64,000 nt of DNA from CAYUQT01 sp964596165 (GTDB taxonomy: Bacteria > Planctomycetota > Phycisphaerae > UBA1845 > JAFGLZ01). Positions 34,912 to 43,107 of this stretch are shown piece after piece. The stretch covers positions 62,001 through 126,000 of the forward strand of contig CAZQTW010000001.1 of NCBI GenBank assembly GCA_964596165.1, in the 5' to 3' direction. Within the stretch, counting starts at the first letter, position 1. Each line of letters opens with the position of its first letter. The translations under genes were made by a program, and so were the position numbers. The notes under the pieces were generated by a model. That model was not told the DNA's origin, ran no database searches, and saw nothing but the letters and a program-made list of their open reading frames with translations.

Positions 34912-35946
34912 CTAATTCCGAGTCGGTATTCCCAGGTCCTTCAGTCGCCGATAGAGCGTTGCCCGGCTGATTCCGAGCATCCGCGCCGCTCGCGTGCGAT
35001 TCCCGCTTGCAGCCCCAATCGCCGCCAGAAAGCGATCCTTCTCCGTCTGTTCCGGAGAGACCGGCAGCGTCACCTTCGTGCCGAACGCGCGAATCTCCAG
35101 GGGTAGATCCCCAGACGCGATCGTACGCCCCGTGCAGCTCAATGCGGCGAACTCGATCGCACTCTGGAGTTCCGCGATGTTCCCGGGCCAGGAATAGGCC
35201 AGCAGCATCCGCATCGCCTCGTCGCTCAAGCTTGCCGACGGCTTGTCCGGCAAACGCCGACTCTGCGCCAGAAAAAACGCTATGAGCGGGGGAACATCCA
35301 CCGCCCGTTCACGTAATGGCGGGACGCGAATCTGCGCGACGCGTATCAGGTACAGCAAGTCGGCCAAGAAATGCCCTTCAGCAGCCTCTTGCATGAGGTT
35401 GAACTTCGTGGCACAGATCACCCGGACGTTCACCCGGCGAGATTGGGATTGCCCAAGTCGGGTAATCTCATGCGTCTTCATCATGCGGGTCAAGCGAACC
35501 TGCAGATTGTGAGGAACATCGCGTATCTCATCAAAGAAGACCGTGCCTCCATCGGCGGATTCCAAGAGGCCCGGATGGTCCTCTGTCGTGGTTGCAGTGA
35601 AGCCTCGCCCATACCCCCAAAGTTGAGTCGCCAAGGTCAACTCCGGCACGGCGACACAGGGGATGCTTACAAAAGGCTGATCGCGCCGGTGGCTCAGAAC
35701 ATGTATCTCTTGGGCGACAAACTCCACCCCCGTCCCCGGTTCGCCCTCGATGAGGATCGGAACGTCGAGCTCGGCCAGATTCCGGATCCTCTCCACGATC
35801 CTCCGCATGCCGGGAAGGCTGCGGAGCAAATCGTTTAGTCCGCTTGCCTCGGACGGAGGGGTGCCGCGATCGCCCCCACTACCATCGAGATGCCCGGCGT
35901 TCGCTTCCCGAGTAGCCATCTGACCCGTACCCCGCGTCGTCCTCAT
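34912..35946 (-). CDS. Degenerate sigma-54 enhancer-binding-like protein lacking key ATPase and sigma-contact residues
   Basis: A 344-residue protein with an AAA+ domain and a Fis-type HTH (TRAARMLGISRATLYRRLKDLG) but no receiver or PAS domain. Walker A reads GEPGTGVEF (Lys replaced by Val), the GAFTGA loop reads GFTATT in a colinear alignment, and sensor II reads WPGNIAELQ (Arg lost). Walker B keeps FFDEI. It should not hydrolyse ATP or remodel sigma-54, yet its DNA-binding domain is complete. It may act as a passive partner, competitor or repressor of the intact paralogue at 36360. The start at 35946 has no clear ribosome site; MATREA at 35919 is an alternative. Confidence 0.85.
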   Translation of the reverse strand: MRTTRGTGQMATREANAGHLDGSGGDRGTPPSEASGLNDLLRSLPGMRRIVERIRNLAELDVPILIEGEPGTGVEFVAQEIHVLSHRRDQPFVSIPCVAVPELTLATQLWGYGRGFTATTTEDHPGLLESADGGTVFFDEIRDVPHNLQVRLTRMMKTHEITRLGQSQSRRVNVRVICATKFNLMQEAAEGHFLADLLYLIRVAQIRVPPLRERAVDVPPLIAFFLAQSRRLPDKPSASLSDEAMRMLLAYSWPGNIAELQSAIEFAALSCTGRTIASGDLPLEIRAFGTKVTLPVSPEQTEKDRFLAAIGAASGNRTRAARMLGISRATLYRRLKDLGIPTRN

Positions 35947-36199
35947 TGACGCACTGAACTTGGTCAGCCGGCAGGCATCGCTTCCCGTGCCCGCGTCTCG
36001 AGGTCAAACCACGCTTCTCTCCCCGGAAAACTCACCCCTTGTCCCCGGGCGGTCCTTTCCCCATCGGTTCTCCCGTGAAGGGAGCGCCCCTTCCGGCGCC
36101 ATGCCACACTCGGTTGCACGACCCCGTACTCGGCATCAACGCCGGACCCTCGTTCCGGACACCTGGCAACAACGGGCCGGATTCCTCACCCGACACTAA

Positions 36200-36217
36200 C
36201 TTCATCTTCCATGCCAA
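36200..36217 (-). promoter_or_regulatory. Sigma-54-like promoter upstream of the degenerate regulator gene
   Basis: Minus-strand TTGGCATGGAAGATGAAG: the -24 box is good and the spacing holds, but the -12 dinucleotide is GA instead of GC. The same variant occurs at 42873-42890. The leader to the ATG at 35946 would be about 240 bases. Confidence 0.4.
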
Positions 36218-36310
36218 TCGCGTGAAGGCCAATATCAAAGCCCAGTCGTCGCTCTTCCGGTTGCCGGCCACCGACACACACCGCCGGGCATGAACCCGAT
36301 TGAGACTCCG

Positions 36311-36349
36311 AGCGCCTCACATCTGTCTCACGGATGTGTCAGGTGAGAC
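36311..36349 (-). promoter_or_regulatory. 39-bp element copy 2 (putative enhancer)
   Basis: It starts AGCGCCTC and contains GTCTCAC (36325-36331) and GTGAGAC (36343-36349) as a 7-bp inverted repeat around GGATGTGTCAG. It is the same 39-base frame as copies 1 and 3, 10 bases beyond the intact regulator's stop and about 115 bases upstream of the promoter at 36200-36217. It implies control of the degenerate regulator's own gene. Confidence 0.6.
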
Positions 36350-36359
36350 GTCTACCGGC

Positions 36360-39104
36360 TCAGAGCAGGCTGTCTGGGTCGAGATGCAGTTCCTGAAGGC
36401 GCCGGTAGAAGGTTGCCCGGCTGACGCCCAACAAACGGGCGGCGGCGGTCCGACGGCCTTTCGCGGCCCGAATCGCAGCGATCAAACGGTTTCTTGCGTC
36501 CTCTTCCGCGTTGACAGACAAGCGGTGACAGGTGCGCGGCACGGTCAGTTCCGGCGGCAGCGCACCCGCTTCAATCACCGATCCCTTGCATCCAAGCAAG
36601 GCAAACTCGATGGCGCTCTGCAACTCGCGCACGTTCCCCGGCCAATCATACTCCCACAGCCGCCACATGGCCTCGTCGCTCACGGACGGCACCGGTTTGC
36701 CGTTCCGCCTCGCTGCCTCCGACAGGAACCTCTCAACCAGCAACGGAATGTCGTCCCGCCTCTCTCGGAGCGGCGGAATGAGGATCCGGGCCACCCGAAC
36801 GCGATAGAGAAGGTCCATTCGAAACCTGCCTTCCGCAACGAGTTGGTCCAGGTCGTGGTGGGTGGCGGCGATGACCCGAACATCGACCTTCCGAGGGGTC
36901 GACTCGCCGAGGCGCGTGATTTCCTTCTCCTGAAGCACGCGCAGCAAATTGGTCTGCATGCTGAGTGGAAGGTCGCCGATCTCATCCAAGAACACCGTCC
37001 CGCCGTGCGCGGTCTCAAACACCCCGCGATGGTCCGCGAATGCCCCCGTGAAAGCACCGCGCTTATGGCCGAAAAGCTGGCTGCCGACCAACGACTCGGT
37101 CAGACCCGCGCAGTTGACCGGCAGGAAGAGCTTGCTGGATCGGATACCGGCGGTGTGGATGGCTTGCGCGACCAGTTCCTTCCCCGTTCCCGTCTCACCT
37201 TCGATCAGGACGGTCGCGTCCGCCGTCGCCAGGTCACGGATCTGCTGGACGATCCCCTGAATCGCCTGACTCCGCCCAACCAACCCGTGGAAAACGCTCT
37301 TCTCGTCCACCATGCGGCGGAGGTCGTGAACCTCGGTCAGGTCGTAGATAAAAAAGATCTTCCTGTGCGAGTCGCGGGGATCATCCAGGATGTCCACTTC
37401 CATCAGGTGTCGCCGGCCCTCGCCGGTTTGCAGGTGGACGGGCACCTTGGTCCTCTGGTCGGCAGGACGATCGGCCATCGCCTGCAATGCCGCCTTGTCT
37501 TCCGCCACAAAGGGAAACAGCTCCGCCCAGCGTGAACCGCAGGCGCGATCCATGCTGTCCGCGAGCAGACCGCGGCAACTCTGGCTGACAAACGTGACGC
37601 GACCCTCGCGGTCCGTCATGACGATTCCCTGACGCAACTGATCGAGGATCGCAAGCAGATCCTCATGGCTCCTCTCGGTGGCCGCGAGCAGTGCCGCCCG
37701 CTCGGCCTCGGCACGCTTCTGCGCGGTAATGTCCCTCGAGATGCCCATCACCCCCAAGACATCTCCCTGCGCGTCGCGGAGGACCGACGCCTCGAGAAGG
37801 GCGACAAACGTCTCCCCCGTCTTCGTCCGATTGACGATTTCCCCCCGAAATTGCCCGCTCTTCCGCATCGTCGCGTAGACGTGGCGCGCCTCCTCCGGAT
37901 CCGCATAGAGCATCTGGACCGGTTGACCGATCACCTCGTCGCGTGAATAGCCCAACGTCGTCTCTGCCGCCCGGTTGAACTCGACAATTCGCCGGTCCCG
38001 GTCGACCGAAATGATCATATCCGGAGAGCTGTCGAGGATGTTCTGAAGGTACTCCGTTGTCCGCCTCAGTTCTTCCTCCACCCGCTTTCGTTCCGTGAGG
38101 TCGAGATGAGTCCCCACGATCCGAACGATCGGCCCCCCCGCCTCTCGCCGAACGGGGAAACCCCGCGAAAGGACGTCCACATAATGCCCGTCCTTGTGCC
38201 GCAAACGGAACTCCACCTCATACTCGCGTTCACCGCGCAAAACGGCGGCCGCAACCTCAAGAACCCGTTCTCTGTCGTCCGGATGCAGGAGGCGCTTCCA
38301 GGCATCGACGTGCGGTTCGATCTCGTCCTCACCGTAACCCAGCATCTCCTTGTACCGAGGTGAATACCAGACGGCGCCCGTCTCGACGTTCCAGTCCCAT
38401 ATCCCCTCTTGGGTTCCCCGAAACGCAAGGGCCAATCGCTCTTCGCTGCTGCGCAGGGCATTCTCGGCCCGTTCGCGCGCGCGTACGTCACCTTTCCGTC
38501 TCTCGACATCCGATTGAGATCGGCTCGTCCGCTTGCCGACACGGCACGCCGGATTCTCATGGGCTGTCTCACGGGCTTCTTCAGTCTCCCTGTCGCCGGT
38601 CGTCCCTGTCGCAACCAGGCAGACAAACCGCTCCTCGCCGACCGCAAGCACGTTAACCGAGAGATGGACCGGCACCGTGGTCCCGTCACCCGCCCGAATA
38701 GTGAATTCCCTCTTACGCGCCTTCACCTTTCCCCCGCCGGCGCCGGTAAGAATCGCAGCGAGGTCGCCCCGGTCGTCATCCACCACAAGGGTTTCGAGGG
38801 AGGTGCCAACCAGCCGATCCAACGGCATCCTCAGCATGTCGGCGAACCGACGGTTGCAGAATAGAACCACGCCCTCCGACGTGCATGCGGCCGCCCCCTC
38901 GTCTATCTGCTCAAGCAAGACCCGATAAGGCTGATCCGCAAGTTGAAGGGACACACCGCCCTCGTCCGAAGCCCCCTCGACTCGGAGCACGTTACCCTTG
39001 TCGCCACGAATGGCGCTCAACGCCTCATGCACTTCCTCAAACCGGGCCTCCACTTCCGCACCTCTCTTGTGCAGTCTCAACTCGGTCTCGGCTCGTTTGT
39101 CCAT
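36360..39104 (-). CDS. PAS-domain sigma-54 transcriptional activator
   Basis: A 914-residue cytosolic regulator. Four PAS-like domains are seen (around residues 60-165, 225-350, 352-470 and 485-600; for example EGIWDWNVETGAVWYSPRYKEMLGY and SPDMIISVDRDRRIVEFNRAAE), then a complete AAA+ domain: GETGTGKELVAQ (Walker A), GAFTGA, FLDEIGDLP (Walker B) and WPGNVRELQ, and a Fis-type HTH (RTAAARLLGVSRATFYRRLQ) very like that of the neighbouring degenerate protein. It would sense a redox, ligand or energy signal and drive sigma-54 promoters. AAGG precedes the ATG. It is probably the activator for the 39-bp elements nearby. Confidence 0.92.
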   Translation of the reverse strand: MDKRAETELRLHKRGAEVEARFEEVHEALSAIRGDKGNVLRVEGASDEGGVSLQLADQPYRVLLEQIDEGAAACTSEGVVLFCNRRFADMLRMPLDRLVGTSLETLVVDDDRGDLAAILTGAGGGKVKARKREFTIRAGDGTTVPVHLSVNVLAVGEERFVCLVATGTTGDRETEEARETAHENPACRVGKRTSRSQSDVERRKGDVRARERAENALRSSEERLALAFRGTQEGIWDWNVETGAVWYSPRYKEMLGYGEDEIEPHVDAWKRLLHPDDRERVLEVAAAVLRGEREYEVEFRLRHKDGHYVDVLSRGFPVRREAGGPIVRIVGTHLDLTERKRVEEELRRTTEYLQNILDSSPDMIISVDRDRRIVEFNRAAETTLGYSRDEVIGQPVQMLYADPEEARHVYATMRKSGQFRGEIVNRTKTGETFVALLEASVLRDAQGDVLGVMGISRDITAQKRAEAERAALLAATERSHEDLLAILDQLRQGIVMTDREGRVTFVSQSCRGLLADSMDRACGSRWAELFPFVAEDKAALQAMADRPADQRTKVPVHLQTGEGRRHLMEVDILDDPRDSHRKIFFIYDLTEVHDLRRMVDEKSVFHGLVGRSQAIQGIVQQIRDLATADATVLIEGETGTGKELVAQAIHTAGIRSSKLFLPVNCAGLTESLVGSQLFGHKRGAFTGAFADHRGVFETAHGGTVFLDEIGDLPLSMQTNLLRVLQEKEITRLGESTPRKVDVRVIAATHHDLDQLVAEGRFRMDLLYRVRVARILIPPLRERRDDIPLLVERFLSEAARRNGKPVPSVSDEAMWRLWEYDWPGNVRELQSAIEFALLGCKGSVIEAGALPPELTVPRTCHRLSVNAEEDARNRLIAAIRAAKGRRTAAARLLGVSRATFYRRLQELHLDPDSLL

Positions 39105-39334
39105 GCAACACCTTGCTGGGTGCCGGATGGACTACGCACGCTCTCTTCGAATTGCCCCTACTCCCAACGTCCGCTCAACGCATGAGCCTACACAGATTTG
39201 CTACTCCCCACCTTCTTCCAGTGTAACCTCTTGAACGTCAAGAACAAGCGCAATCTGTAAGGAACCGTATCGGAAGGTATGATTATCCGAATTGCCGGGA
39301 AAGGCTTGGACCAGTGAGACTCCGTCTGTCCAAA

Positions 39335-39375
39335 GCCACCAAGTCCAAGCTGTGACACAGGTCGGACTTGGTGGC
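39335..39375 (-). terminator. 12-bp perfect hairpin in the 353-base gap before the PAS regulator
   Basis: GCCACCAAGTCC (39335-39346) and GGACTTGGTGGC (39364-39375) are perfectly complementary around a 17-base loop, 80 bases beyond the lipoprotein stop at 39458. Only TTT follows. A probable terminator. Nothing else is recognised in 39105-39457 apart from a GTGAGAC half-site near 39314. Confidence 0.5.
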
Positions 39376-39457
39376 CTGAGGAACAGCCCCCCTCCAACGC
39401 CGCAATTGGGCCTGGACTATGCTGCGCGGCCCGACTCGCCCAATTGACGCCTCCGTC

Positions 39458-40006
39458 TTACTTGGACGTGTCCTTTGGTATCAGCGACTTGGCGGCATTG
39501 GCGAGCTTGGCCACTTCCAATGCCTTGCGCGCCTTGGCAATGTTTTCCGGGAGCGGCGCCGGAAGGGAACCCGCTTTAGCCTCCAGAGCGCCCAGCAACT
39601 GCTCGGCAATATCGAGCTTGCCGCCCTTAGTGGCCTCCAGAACCTTGCTAAGCTGAGACTGGGCCTCCTTGACAGCCGCTTCCCCGACAGAGGCCGCCGT
39701 CGCAGTTGCCGGTGCCGCGGCTTTTGCTTCCTTTTCCACCTTGGTGGCCGTTTCCGAGACTGCCTCCTTGGCCTTCTCCGCCGCCTGTTCAACCTTCTCA
39801 GCCGCCTGTTCGACCTTGGGCGCTGCCTCCGCTGGGACAGGCGCTTTTGCGGGAGCTTCCTTTGCAGCCGCTGGAGGCTCGGGCTGTTTCACCCCCCCGA
39901 CGGCGCCCTCAGGGGCCTTCGGCACTCTCTTCTCGGCCTCTTTCTCGCATCCGACGAGCAGGATGCCCGTGAGAACGATGCTCGCCAAATAGTACGTGTG
40001 TCGCAT
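39458..40006 (-). CDS. Ala/Glu/Lys-rich coiled-coil lipoprotein
   Basis: A 182-residue lipoprotein. The signal MRHTYYLASIVLTGILLVGC has lipobox LVGC. Residues about 30-110 are low-complexity (KAPVPAEAAPKVEQAAEKVEQ, with AEKVEQAAEKA heptad-like), predicted to be helical. The C-terminal 70 residues form a helical hairpin (KVLEATKGGKLDIAEQLLGALEAKAG). AGGG lies 7 bases before the chosen ATG; the longer frame from 40156 lacks a signal. Function unknown; perhaps an envelope spacer. It is downstream of DUF11 gene 3 on the same strand. Confidence 0.75.
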   Translation of the reverse strand: MRHTYYLASIVLTGILLVGCEKEAEKRVPKAPEGAVGGVKQPEPPAAAKEAPAKAPVPAEAAPKVEQAAEKVEQAAEKAKEAVSETATKVEKEAKAAAPATATAASVGEAAVKEAQSQLSKVLEATKGGKLDIAEQLLGALEAKAGSLPAPLPENIAKARKALEVAKLANAAKSLIPKDTSK

Positions 40007-40058
40007 GGTTTTTCCCTTTCTCGCGAAACAGGAGAGGTGACTCGGGGGCGTTTTCGAT

Positions 40059-40082
40059 CGGAACCCTGTTTCGTGGGTTCCG
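40059..40082 (-). terminator. 8-bp hairpin between DUF11 gene 3 and the lipoprotein gene
   Basis: CGGAACCC (40059-40066) pairs with GGGTTCCG (40075-40082), about 135 bases beyond the DUF11-3 stop, with no clear T-run. A weak terminator candidate. Confidence 0.3.
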
Positions 40083-40216
40083 GCCCCACAATGACGGACT
40101 TCCAATGGTCCCGACTCGCGTGTCAAGGCAACCCATCGGCTCGACACGCTCAACACGCTCGTACCCCATACCCGCTGATAGAATGCCCCTTCACCGTCCT
40201 TGCTTCCACGGACCCG

Positions 40217-41764
40217 TTAGTAAACGTGCGTGCTTTCGGTTTCCTCCACGGGGCTTGTCAGCATGTCGCTGGTCAGCGTGGTCTTGAACCGAACGTCTCC
40301 GGCCTGGGTACCTTTCACAACCACGCGATAGGTCGCCGTGGCCTTGGGAGCCAACGAGGCAAGAGGCTCAAACACAACGGATTTCCCCGCCACCCGATAC
40401 CTCGTCGGTCCTTCGGCGGACACGAAATCCAACTCCGGCGGCAGCGTGCACTCGATACGAATGTTGTTGTCGTACGCCGTCCCCTGATTCAGAACGGTGA
40501 TGACATAGGTCTCAGCCGCACCGATTTCGATCGGGTCGGCCACGTCGACGACCTCCAACAGGATGGCCGCCACGCCCTTGACCTCGGTACTGGCCGCAGC
40601 CCTAGCCTCGGCGCAATAGGCGGTGGCAACCGCGTCATCCCGGATCGTGCCGACCTTCTGACCGACGAGCGTAACCTCGACGGTTCTCGATGCCTTGGGC
40701 GCCAGCGTCCCAAGATTCCACGTCACCTTGCCGCCCGCGAACTGCCCGGCGTCGCTGGCCCTGACGAACTCCCCAACACCCGTGATGGTATCGACCAGCA
40801 CGGTGTCCCTTGCCGCCACCTCCCCCGTATTGCTCACCGTGATCTTGTAGTCCGCAGAGCGTCCAATGTATCGCATCTCGGGCCCGGTCTTGCTCACCGT
40901 CAACACCGGCTTGCTCACCACAGTCTCCGTGCCGGCCTTCGCCGTTAGCCCACCGGCCTCCGAAGCCGTCGCCTCGTTGGTGAACTTCCCGGTGGCCGCG
41001 GACCTGGCCACGAACGAGAACTCCCGCGCCTCGCCCGCTTTCAATGTGCCGGCGTCGAAGGCGACGACGTCCTTGCCGTCCTCCGTTCGCCAACCCTGTG
41101 GAAGTCGGTCCAGCACCCTCACATCCTGCATGGAACCGCTGCCGGTGTTGCTCACCACCAACCTGATGGGAATCGTGTCGCAGACCATCACGGCGGGCGG
41201 TGCCGACTTGGTCAGCACCAACTTCGGCTCGACAACCTTCGTCGTCGCGCAGAGCACCGTGTTGAACGTCACCCGGGAACACCACGTCAGCTCTTCCGGA
41301 CGGTCGATCGAACCCACCACGCGGACGACGGCCTTCCCACCGCCCGGAAGCGCGTTGTACTGCCACATCGCAAGGTTCCCTTCCTTGCGCGTGGGTTCCG
41401 GACTGATCGTCGCGACCTTGAACGGCCCGGGGAACTGTTCGGTCAGCGCCACGTCGTAAACGTCTCGCCGGGTGAGGTTTGTGAGCAGGATCTCGTAGCC
41501 GAAGCCTTGCCCGCCACGAACCTCCGCCGGGAAGGTACGTTCCAGCAGAATGACGCTCGTGGCCCGGTCACCGGTCGGAAACGCCATCTCGGTTCTGGTG
41601 ACCGTCGGCACACCCGCCACCGAAGGCGCGGGTTGTCTCGCCGCCGAGGGAGGACTCGTTCTCCTGACCGTGCCTTGCGCCTGCCCCTGAGCAACGTCGG
41701 CCAAGAACGCGACCGCGACCATCAGAACAGCTACGATGACAGCGACTCTCGATCTCATGACCAT
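40217..41764 (-). CDS. DUF11-repeat surface protein 3
   Basis: A 515-residue exported protein closely related to DUF11 protein 1 along its whole length: shared LPQGWRTEDGKD, MRYIGR.ADYKITVSNTG, ETYVITVLNQG and the end VEETESTHVY. The signal peptide is MVMRSRVAVIVAVLMVAVAFLA with a cut near VAQGQA. AAAGGA is 11 bases before the first ATG and 17 before a second (MRSRVA). DUF11 protein 1 follows the same plan, so these two are recent paralogues and protein 2 is an enlarged relative. Surface location is inferred from signal and repeats. Confidence 0.86.
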   Translation of the reverse strand: MVMRSRVAVIVAVLMVAVAFLADVAQGQAQGTVRRTSPPSAARQPAPSVAGVPTVTRTEMAFPTGDRATSVILLERTFPAEVRGGQGFGYEILLTNLTRRDVYDVALTEQFPGPFKVATISPEPTRKEGNLAMWQYNALPGGGKAVVRVVGSIDRPEELTWCSRVTFNTVLCATTKVVEPKLVLTKSAPPAVMVCDTIPIRLVVSNTGSGSMQDVRVLDRLPQGWRTEDGKDVVAFDAGTLKAGEAREFSFVARSAATGKFTNEATASEAGGLTAKAGTETVVSKPVLTVSKTGPEMRYIGRSADYKITVSNTGEVAARDTVLVDTITGVGEFVRASDAGQFAGGKVTWNLGTLAPKASRTVEVTLVGQKVGTIRDDAVATAYCAEARAAASTEVKGVAAILLEVVDVADPIEIGAAETYVITVLNQGTAYDNNIRIECTLPPELDFVSAEGPTRYRVAGKSVVFEPLASLAPKATATYRVVVKGTQAGDVRFKTTLTSDMLTSPVEETESTHVY

Positions 41765-41895
41765 CTGACAGACCGTCCTTTCCCGTCTGCAAGCGGTTGA
41801 AGTCGCCTGAGTCCGCCGTCGGATCGGTGCCGCACCGCCACGCGATCAAGTGCCCCTGCCGCTTGTCGCCTTGTCTGTTGAGACACGCGCCGCCG

Positions 41896-42594
41896 TCATT
41901 CCTCGAGCGCCTTGGCTCGGAACAACAGACCGGCCACGATTCCTGCTAGGCTCGGCACCACGAGGAACATCCACACCTGGCACATCGCCCGGCCGCCGAC
42001 GAACACCGCGGGCCCCAGGCTGCGAGCCGGGTTGACCGACACACCCGTAATCTTGATTCCGAAGATGTGGATCACGACCAGGGTAATGCCGATCGCGAGA
42101 CCGGCCATCTGGGGGGGCGCCTTCGCCTGGGTCGATCCGAGAATCACTATGACGAAAAACAGCGTGGCGACAAACTCAAATACGATCGCAGAAGACAGCG
42201 TGTATTCCCCCAGGTACGCCTCGCCCCATCCGTTCTGGCCGAGTCCACCGGCCGCAACGTCATACCCACCGATGGCCCCGCTCACAATCACCTTCAGAAC
42301 CAACGCACCGACAATCCCGCCGAGAATCTGAGCAACGAGGTAACCGGCAAGATCGCCGGCCTTCATCCGCCCCGCCGTGAACACACCCAGGCTGACGGCC
42401 GGATTGATGTGGCAGCCCGAAATCGGGCCGATACCGTACGCCATTCCGATCAGGGCGAAACCAAAGGCAAACGAAATGCCCAGGAGTCCGACGCCGTTTA
42501 CCTCTCCAAGGCTCTTCGCCGCAACCACGGCTGCCCCGCAACCGAATAGAACCAGGGTAAACGTGCCAATGAATTCAGCGATCAGCTTCCTCAT
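41896..42594 (-). CDS. Aquaporin (AqpZ-like water channel)
   Basis: A 232-residue MIP-family channel with six helices and both NPA boxes: GCHINPAVSLG and VSVNPARSLGP. The second half keeps His (VVIHIFGIK) and Arg (NPAR) of the selectivity filter found in water-specific channels. The start MRKLIAEFIGTFTLVLFGCG is typical, with AAGGAG 8 bases before it. It is read from a region with a 39-bp element and a sigma-54-like promoter, so it may be turned on with the DUF11 lipoprotein, suggesting an osmotic or envelope-stress theme. Confidence 0.93.
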   Translation of the reverse strand: MRKLIAEFIGTFTLVLFGCGAAVVAAKSLGEVNGVGLLGISFAFGFALIGMAYGIGPISGCHINPAVSLGVFTAGRMKAGDLAGYLVAQILGGIVGALVLKVIVSGAIGGYDVAAGGLGQNGWGEAYLGEYTLSSAIVFEFVATLFFVIVILGSTQAKAPPQMAGLAIGITLVVIHIFGIKITGVSVNPARSLGPAVFVGGRAMCQVWMFLVVPSLAGIVAGLLFRAKALEE

Positions 42595-42872
42595 CGAACG
42601 GTCTCCTTACACGGGAAATCGCCCCCATGAACGTGATCCGAAGAATTCACACAGCGAGCCCCGGCCACCTGCCTCCATGCCGGTGTCACGAACGTGCTCC
42701 GCTCCGAAAAACCCAAGGGTCAACCCCTCCCCCGTCTACGCGGCATTCCGATTCGATACCACGCTTCGCCGGAGATCGCCTGGAGTCAATCGGAAGACGC
42801 GGATCCTCGAAATGAACGCCGTCCCATCGCCGGGGAGACGGCACGCCAAGCCGCCTCCCCGCGTAACACCGC

Positions 42873-42890
42873 ATTCATCTTCCGTGCCAA
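42873..42890 (-). promoter_or_regulatory. Sigma-54-like promoter upstream of the aquaporin gene
   Basis: Minus-strand TTGGCACGGAAGATGAAT. The -24 box is perfect (TGGCACG) and the -12 reads GA in place of GC, as at 36200. The leader to the ATG would be about 280 bases. Confidence 0.45.
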
Positions 42891-42984
42891 TCTGCGGAAA
42901 GCAAAAGATCTGTACCGCGGCGCAGGCCCCACGGCAGTCACCGCAGGCCGAGCCCGGCCCGCAGCCCATGCCATTAACGCCCCG

Positions 42985-43023
42985 GGCGCCTCATGGGTGT
43001 CTCACAAATGTGTCAGATGAGAC
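42985..43023 (-). promoter_or_regulatory. 39-bp element copy 3 (putative enhancer)
   Basis: It starts GGCGCCTC, and the inverted repeat GGGTGTCTCA / TGAGACACCC (10-bp perfect arms, 42995-43004 and 43018-43027) surrounds CAAATGTGTCAGA. It is colinear with copies 1 and 2. The centre is about 116 bases upstream of the -24 box at 42888. No gene is seen in the rest of 42595-43107. Confidence 0.6.
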
Positions 43024-43107
43024 ACCCGCACCATGGCGGCCGTGCCGCGCCTGCGCCACATACGGTCATGCCGGCGGAATCACACAAGAGACTGCCTTGC
43101 CGCTGTT

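Noticed and set aside
41860..41886. Fourth copy of the 39-bp element upstream of DUF11 gene 3
   Set aside because: Only TTGTCTG-TTGAGAC is alike, the GCGCCTC part is missing and no -24/-12 promoter fits before the ATG.
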